From Cyclobacteriaceae bacterium (GTDB lineage Bacteria > Bacteroidota > Bacteroidia > Cytophagales > Cyclobacteriaceae): a DNA stretch of 12,475 bases. The translations under genes and the position numbers were made by a program. Where the stretch lies: contig JANQST010000289.1 of NCBI GenBank assembly GCA_028279155.1, positions 1 to 12,475 of the forward strand, given 5' to 3'. Shown here piece after piece: positions 7,534 to 12,475 of this stretch. Within the stretch, counting starts at the first letter, position 1. Each line of letters starts with the position of its first letter. Below the pieces are notes generated by a model, which saw only the letters and a program-made list of their open reading frames with translations, did no database searches and was not told the DNA's origin.

Positions 7534-7615
7534 TAGAAGTACATACAACTATCTCTCAAATGCAACATCTTTTACATAACACTCTGTCATATCAACATCA
7601 AATCGAAAATCAATA

Positions 7616-10027
7616 ATGCTTAAAAACTACATTCTAATTGCGCTGAGAAATATCAAAAAACATAAGTTCTTCGCAGCTATAAACATTGTCGGACTTTCGC
7701 TAAGCATGTCTGTATGCATGGTATTGATCTTATTGGTCTATGATCATTTCCAATATGATAAATTTCATCCCAATGGAAGTCGTACCTACCGGGTCATCAC
7801 TTATTTAAAAGGTCAGGATGGTCCTTTTGATGATGTTTATGCCACCTCCCCATTGTTAATTAGAGATCAACTTGAGAATAAATACGCCTTTGTCGAACAC
7901 ATCACCAATCTCAATCATCAGTTCAGGGGTGAAATAAGATCTCCACATAAGGTTCTTGAACTTAGTTCTCTTTATGCCGATGACAACTTTTTTGATGTTT
8001 TTGGATTTGAACTACTGGAAGGTTCAGCAAATGGATTGAGTGAGCCTTTCAATCTACTTCTTAGTGAAACAATAGCACAGAAGCTTTTTCCAAATCAAAG
8101 TGCTGTAGGACAAACAGTAGATTTTGAAGATCACGGAAGTTACAAAATAGCCGGAGTGGTAAAAGACCCTCCTGGGAACTCTCATATTAAATTCGAAGCC
8201 CTGGCTTCCATGGCCACACTACCGGTTTTGGAGGAAAAAAGTGTTGTTAGTAATAGATACAGACAATGGGGAAACATTTGGTCTAATTACAACTACCTGG
8301 TTCTTTCAAGCACTCAATCGCGTGCAGAAGCAGAACAAGTCATTACCGAGATTACCGAACGAAACATTGAATTGGATGATGATCATCCTGGGTACACTTT
8401 TGAACTGCAGGCAATCAATGAAATTGTTCCCGGAAGAATAATGAGCAATGAAATCTCTTTCAGTCTCCCTAAGTTCCTCTTAGTATTTTTTGGGCTTCTA
8501 GGTCTGGTGGTTATCGTAACTGCCACAATCAATTACACTAATTTATCTATCGCCAAAGCTCTTAGCCGAACGAAGGAAATAGGGATTAGAAAAGTGAATG
8601 GGGCACGACGACAACAGATCATACTTCAATTCCTTGTGGAATCAGTAATCTTCGCTGTTATTTCGCTCTTTATAGCCATCATCTTGTACCAATTTCTTAT
8701 AAAATCTTTCAATGAAATATGGATATTCAGCCAGATCGGGATAACGCTTGAAGATTCCTGGACCGCATATTTATACTTTTTTAGTTTCACCGTTTTACTT
8801 GGCCTCCTTACTGGCATAGGGCCTTCCCAATTTATCTCTAAAATTGATGTTGTTCGATCATTGAAAGGTTCAGTTATTGGAATAAAGAATAGGAAAAAAT
8901 CAATCCTGTCATTACTCACTGGAAAAAGAACACTACTAAGTATACAGTTCGCATTATCAATTTTGATGCTCGTCAGCATTTTAGTTATTCGTGAACAAGC
9001 CAACTTTCTTGTCAACTCCAACTTCGGATTTGATGAAGAAAAAGTCTTTTTTGTCGAACTGCAAGGCCATGATCCTGAGATTGTAAAAGAAGAATTTTCC
9101 TCAATATCTGGGGTAAATGAGGTTGCGTTCACATCTCACCATCCGGCCGTCGGAAGAAGTCAGGGAGCTGATGCAAGCTGGAATCCAGATCAGGAACCGC
9201 AAACACTTTATCATTTCTCGGTAGACCCCAACTACATTGAGGTCATGGGACTCGAACTAATTGCTGGTTCTGATTTTCCAAAAAATACTTCAACTCAAAA
9301 TGAAAAGTTCATTATACTAAATGAACGAGCCATTGAGCTTTTTGGCTTTGAGTCATCTTCTCAAGCTATTGGTGAAATTATCACCATCGATTCAGTTGGT
9401 TTGACAGTGACTGGTGTTCTCAAGGATTATCATTGGGAACCATTTATGAAATCGATTCGGCCATTGGGTTTAAGGATAATCCCTGAAGACTATGCGTTGG
9501 CTTACTTCCGTCTAACAGAAGGAAATGGACTAAGAGCCAAAAAGGATTTTGAAGAAAAGTGGAATTCATTTGATCCTTCCAGAGAGTACCGTGGTGGTTT
9601 TCTTGAAGCTGAACTTGATCAGTTTTATCAATTCTTTTATGATCTCGGTGGAATATTGAGTTATGTTGCATTGGTAGCCGTTGCGATTACGAGCCTTGGA
9701 TTTCTTGGGATGGTTACTTTTCAACTCAAAACAAAGGTTAAAGAAATTGGAATCCGAAAAGTCCTTGGGGCCAGCTTCAAAGAGCTAACCCTAACCATGT
9801 CAAAAGGATTTCTTCTTATGATCGTCCTTACAGTGTTGATTGCAGCACCCCTAGCCATTTGGATCAATGGATTGTGGGTGAATGAAATAGCATATCATGC
9901 ACCACTGGGTTTGATTAACGCTATCCCGGCAATTCTAATTATTGGAATCATTGCGCTAGCTTCTATCATATCTCAAGTGTGGACAAATTCCCGAAAAAAT
10001 CCTGCTGAGACATTGAGGGTGGACTAA
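7616..10027 (+). CDS. ABC transporter permease, duplicated FtsX/MacB type
   Basis: The 803-residue product is an inner-membrane permease of the MacB/LolC/FtsX superfamily in the duplicated form common in Bacteroidota. It opens with the typical MLKNYILIALRNIKKHKFFAAINI. A first helix (about 21-43) is followed by a periplasmic MacB_PCD-like domain (about 44-280), then an FtsX domain with helices at about 287-310, 340-362 and 385-405 and the cytoplasmic motif RTKEIGIRKVNGA (318-330). A second unit repeats this: helix at about 438-457, periplasmic part 460-675, helices at about 678-700, 730-750 and 766-788, and the second motif KVKEIGIRKVLGA (707-719). It ends in NPAETLRVD, as family members do. 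Such permeases use an ATPase for mechanotransmission or export rather than classic import; none is in this window. Substrate unknown. Confidence 0.93.
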   Translation: MLKNYILIALRNIKKHKFFAAINIVGLSLSMSVCMVLILLVYDHFQYDKFHPNGSRTYRVITYLKGQDGPFDDVYATSPLLIRDQLENKYAFVEHITNLNHQFRGEIRSPHKVLELSSLYADDNFFDVFGFELLEGSANGLSEPFNLLLSETIAQKLFPNQSAVGQTVDFEDHGSYKIAGVVKDPPGNSHIKFEALASMATLPVLEEKSVVSNRYRQWGNIWSNYNYLVLSSTQSRAEAEQVITEITERNIELDDDHPGYTFELQAINEIVPGRIMSNEISFSLPKFLLVFFGLLGLVVIVTATINYTNLSIAKALSRTKEIGIRKVNGARRQQIILQFLVESVIFAVISLFIAIILYQFLIKSFNEIWIFSQIGITLEDSWTAYLYFFSFTVLLGLLTGIGPSQFISKIDVVRSLKGSVIGIKNRKKSILSLLTGKRTLLSIQFALSILMLVSILVIREQANFLVNSNFGFDEEKVFFVELQGHDPEIVKEEFSSISGVNEVAFTSHHPAVGRSQGADASWNPDQEPQTLYHFSVDPNYIEVMGLELIAGSDFPKNTSTQNEKFIILNERAIELFGFESSSQAIGEIITIDSVGLTVTGVLKDYHWEPFMKSIRPLGLRIIPEDYALAYFRLTEGNGLRAKKDFEEKWNSFDPSREYRGGFLEAELDQFYQFFYDLGGILSYVALVAVAITSLGFLGMVTFQLKTKVKEIGIRKVLGASFKELTLTMSKGFLLMIVLTVLIAAPLAIWINGLWVNEIAYHAPLGLINAIPAILIIGIIALASIISQVWTNSRKNPAETLRVD

Positions 10028-10068
10028 ATTATTTGTTGGTTTACGGAAGCAATCTAAATTCATAATTC

Positions 10069-10914
10069 ATGGACCTTCCTAAACCAACAATTTCAATTAA
10101 CTGGCTGGTTAAAAACCTGGGCAGTCAAAATTTGATCATTCTTGATGCAAGTCTTCCAAAGCCCATGACGAAAGCTGAAGACAATCCATACGCAAATATT
10201 CGTATTCCAGGCGCTCGATTTTTTGATATCGATCACGCATTCTCTGATACAAGTTTTGACCTTCCGCACATGATGCCGTCTAGAGCTGACTTTGAGAGAG
10301 AAGCCAAAAAATTAGGAATCAACAAGCACAGCAAAATTGTTGTTTATGACAATCTTGGGGTGTACTCAAGCCCTCGAGCATGGTGGATGTTTCGAGCGAT
10401 GGGTCATGATGAAATTTCAGTCCTTGATGGAGGCTTGCCAGAATGGGTTGAGGTAGGGCAACCGACCGAAACCAAGGCAGCACTTCATCATGATGAAGGG
10501 GATTTTGAAGCCCATCCTGTTACTGGGTTTTTCAAGCATTCAGAAGACGTTTTGAAAAACATAGACAACCCAAATAATCTCGTTCTTGATGCTCGTTCGA
10601 GGGGAAGATTTGAAGGCAACGAACCAGAACCTCGAGAAGGGTTAAGAGGTGGTCATATCCCAGGATCAATAAGCCTACCCTTTCCTGATGTTGTCGAAGG
10701 AAATGAAATGCTTTGCAAAGAAAAGCTTCGGCAACAGTTTGAGGAAATGGGAATTGCAAATCAGCAACTCACCTTCTCATGTGGATCAGGACTCACTGCT
10801 TGCATCATTGCACTTGCAGCGGATATTGCTGGTTTTAACGATTTATCAGTTTACGATGGCTCCTGGAGTGAATGGGGTCAACCAGGAGATTTACCAGTGG
10901 TGAAAGGTAGCTAG
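10069..10914 (+). CDS. sseA: 3-mercaptopyruvate sulfurtransferase (tandem rhodanese)
   Basis: The 281-residue product has two rhodanese domains, the usual length and layout for thiosulfate/3-mercaptopyruvate sulfurtransferases. The N-terminal domain (about 6-130) is catalytically inactive, with Asp in VVYDNLG (D94) where an active domain has Cys. The C-terminal domain (about 155-278) carries the active-site loop CGSGLTAC with nucleophile C238. A CGSG-type loop favours 3-mercaptopyruvate over thiosulfate (rhodaneses have CRKG-type loops). RGGHIPGS (193-200) and the closing VYDGSWSEWG (261-270) are further family marks. The enzyme moves sulfane sulfur from 3-mercaptopyruvate to thiol acceptors in the cytoplasm; no export signal is present. 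It starts 41 bases after the permease on the same strand and may be read through from it, with no obvious functional link. Its TAG overlaps the stop of the convergent gene. The symbol is by family similarity. Confidence 0.92.
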   Translation: MDLPKPTISINWLVKNLGSQNLIILDASLPKPMTKAEDNPYANIRIPGARFFDIDHAFSDTSFDLPHMMPSRADFEREAKKLGINKHSKIVVYDNLGVYSSPRAWWMFRAMGHDEISVLDGGLPEWVEVGQPTETKAALHHDEGDFEAHPVTGFFKHSEDVLKNIDNPNNLVLDARSRGRFEGNEPEPREGLRGGHIPGSISLPFPDVVEGNEMLCKEKLRQQFEEMGIANQQLTFSCGSGLTACIIALAADIAGFNDLSVYDGSWSEWGQPGDLPVVKGS

Positions 10915-12475
10915 TTGCTTAGCTCCTCCTTCTCTTTTATTTTATAATAAACAATGATTTCGACACGCCGATCCCACACATTCCCATAGGTGGAGTTAAG
11001 ATCACTTTTCTCTGAAAGTTCGATACCGTATGGCTTGGGGACGTATGGTATTTCGTAGGCCTTAAACAGTTTACCTACATTCTTGATTCTACGTTTGCTA
11101 AGATCAAAGTTTAGGTTCTCGTTTCCAGTTACATCTGCAAAGCCATTCAGCAACACACCAGTAATGACAATGTCCTCATTATCCAGGATGCTTGTAATCT
11201 TCATCTTGGCATTCAAATCCACATCATCTTTTCCTGTAATGAAATAAACATTTTCCTTGATTGTCAACAAGTTATGATCTTCAATAATCAATCGAAGCTC
11301 AGGAGTCTTGTGGGCAGGCAGTCCGTAATAGGTTATGAATTCTTGAGTAGCGTTGGCATTGAGCCTTCTGTTTTCCCATTGCAAAAAATAGGCACTGTCA
11401 CCGTATCGTACCTTTTCAGGTCTCAATTGCCACGTTGTTTCATGTAAAACTGGCCATCTTCCTATGACCATTTTATCAGGCATAGTTGCTCCATTTCCAC
11501 GGATCACTGCTGCTCCCATCATGTCCGAGGTATCACCTGCAGTACGATAAAACAAGAGTTCCTTTGGAATTCCATAGCCAGCAAAACCATATTCGGTTTG
11601 TACGACTTTCCCATCTGCAGCTATTACACAATGATCATTATCGTCAATCATGGTGTCGAATAAGATCCCTAATCCTATTCTTTTAGGAGTGCGCTCCAAA
11701 TTCTCAAACTGATAGCTTACCCTGTAGTATTGGGCATAGCCTTTGGAGATGGGTTGAAAATTTTTGTCAACAGGCACCAACTTCTGAGTGATTTTGACTT
11801 TTTGAAATTCGAAGGAAATGCTGATAAATGGTGTCATGGCTTTTCCTTCATAGTCCAGCCTGCCAGTCAAATGTTTGGGTCCCTTTGTAGCAAGGCTCGG
11901 ACTATTGGTAGCCAGCTTGCCATTGATCTTCACCACAAAATGTGATGTTGAAGTTGGAATTGGGTAACCGTACATCAACCGTTTCGTCCCGGCTCCTAGG
12001 GTAAAACGTCCATCATCTGAGAGTTTTGGATTTGCTACATTCACCCCATCACCTTGAGCATCAATCACAAGCTTCTGACTTATGCGCTTCAAGTGTTCTT
12101 CCACTATAGGTAACCTTGTCTCATCCGTTTCCTGGAGCGCAAGAATGATATATGCGTTAGCAGATTGAAACTCACCTAACTTTTCGTATGCCAGAGCCAG
12201 CGCGGTATTAGCTTCTGCCGATTCTTCTATCCGAAGTGACTGTTTGGCCCATTTGATTGCGATTTGAAGAACTTCAGGATCGTAATGTTTTTCAATCAAG
12301 AGATCTGCCGCATGGAGCAAGGCATCTTTCCGATTGTCGGAATAGGTTTCGATATACGTTTGCAATAGGTCTGGTAATTTCTCAGGTGCATGTTGTTCAG
12401 AGAAGCTGAGTCGATGTGCTAAAATGAGACTGTCATTGCTTGGGAAAAATGATTGATATTTCTTTATCACTCCGA
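10911..12475 (-). CDS. TPR plus OmpA-like C-terminal domain protein (5' end off window)
   Basis: The frame is open to the right edge. The first possible start inside is GTG at 12470-12468, but the codon before it is GGA with no stop, and the visible N-terminus lacks the signal peptide expected for an OmpA-like protein, so the true start probably lies outside. Counting from that GTG: residues about 45-130 are helical TPR-like repeats (SAEANTALALAYEKLGEFQSA); about 135-390 is a beta-rich region I do not recognise; about 405-510 resembles a divergent OmpA peptidoglycan-binding domain (VYFITGK, DIVITGVLLNGFADVTGNEN, then LSKRRIKNVGKLF and WDRRVEI), with D446 and R501/R502 at the likely peptidoglycan-contact positions. 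It is probably a periplasmic or outer-membrane-associated protein. The missing part could hold a signal peptide or a further domain. It converges on the sulfurtransferase gene, and the two stops overlap in one CTAG. Confidence 0.72.
   Translation of the reverse strand, partial: GVIKKYQSFFPSNDSLILAHRLSFSEQHAPEKLPDLLQTYIETYSDNRKDALLHAADLLIEKHYDPEVLQIAIKWAKQSLRIEESAEANTALALAYEKLGEFQSANAYIILALQETDETRLPIVEEHLKRISQKLVIDAQGDGVNVANPKLSDDGRFTLGAGTKRLMYGYPIPTSTSHFVVKINGKLATNSPSLATKGPKHLTGRLDYEGKAMTPFISISFEFQKVKITQKLVPVDKNFQPISKGYAQYYRVSYQFENLERTPKRIGLGILFDTMIDDNDHCVIAADGKVVQTEYGFAGYGIPKELLFYRTAGDTSDMMGAAVIRGNGATMPDKMVIGRWPVLHETTWQLRPEKVRYGDSAYFLQWENRRLNANATQEFITYYGLPAHKTPELRLIIEDHNLLTIKENVYFITGKDDVDLNAKMKITSILDNEDIVITGVLLNGFADVTGNENLNFDLSKRRIKNVGKLFKAYEIPYVPKPYGIELSEKSDLNSTYGNVWDRRVEIIVYYKIKEKEELSN

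Noticed and set aside
8626..9132. 168-codon open frame on the minus strand within the permease gene
   Set aside because: Fully antisense to a well-supported permease gene; the composition is low-complexity Ser/Ile/Lys with no recognisable domain, and there is no leader or neighbour to support it.

Overview
The window looks like chromosomal DNA of a member of the Bacteroidota, probably a marine Cytophagales-type bacterium. This is inferred from the content: moderately AT-rich sequence; starts preceded by A/T-rich leaders with no clear Shine-Dalgarno; an ~800-residue duplicated-FtsX permease of the kind abundant in this phylum; lipoproteins with acidic residues after the lipobox cysteine; and the SpoIIM/DUF4129/DUF4350/RDD membrane cluster in its usual phylum arrangement. 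No rRNA, tRNA, CRISPR array, insertion sequence or phage gene was seen. Genes are tightly packed; the longest gap (about 206 bases, 7410-7615) lies between two divergent genes.

Region 1 (1-4797) is an envelope cluster. On the minus strand, four membrane genes overlap end to start: SpoIIM-like (3478-2519), a multi-pass protein of unknown function (2538-1642), a DUF4129 protein (1670-969) and a DUF4350 protein (972-1, running off the edge). An RDD-domain gene (3566-4264) diverges from SpoIIM. A second, smaller RDD gene (4797-4315) converges on it, with a bidirectional terminator hairpin between them. In related genomes this set usually adjoins a MoxR-type AAA ATPase and a DUF58 protein, expected to lie left of base 1.

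Region 2 (4902-7409) is a two-gene minus-strand unit of predicted lipoproteins. The first is an NHL-type beta-propeller protein; 15 bases later comes a metallo-beta-lactamase-fold protein. Both share a homologous N-terminal fibronectin-III-like domain but carry unrelated C-terminal domains.

Region 3 (7616-10914) is on the plus strand: a large MacB/FtsX-type permease without a visible ATPase partner, then a 3-mercaptopyruvate sulfurtransferase with an intact active-site loop.

Region 4 (12475-10911, minus) holds the C-terminal part of a TPR plus OmpA-like protein. It converges on the sulfurtransferase, and the two genes' stop codons overlap in one CTAG.

The best leads are the under-characterised SpoIIM/DUF4129/DUF4350/RDD membrane system, the lipoprotein pair with a shared domain and swapped effectors, the TPR-OmpA protein with an unrecognised central region, and a possible frameshift near the left edge in the DUF4350 gene.
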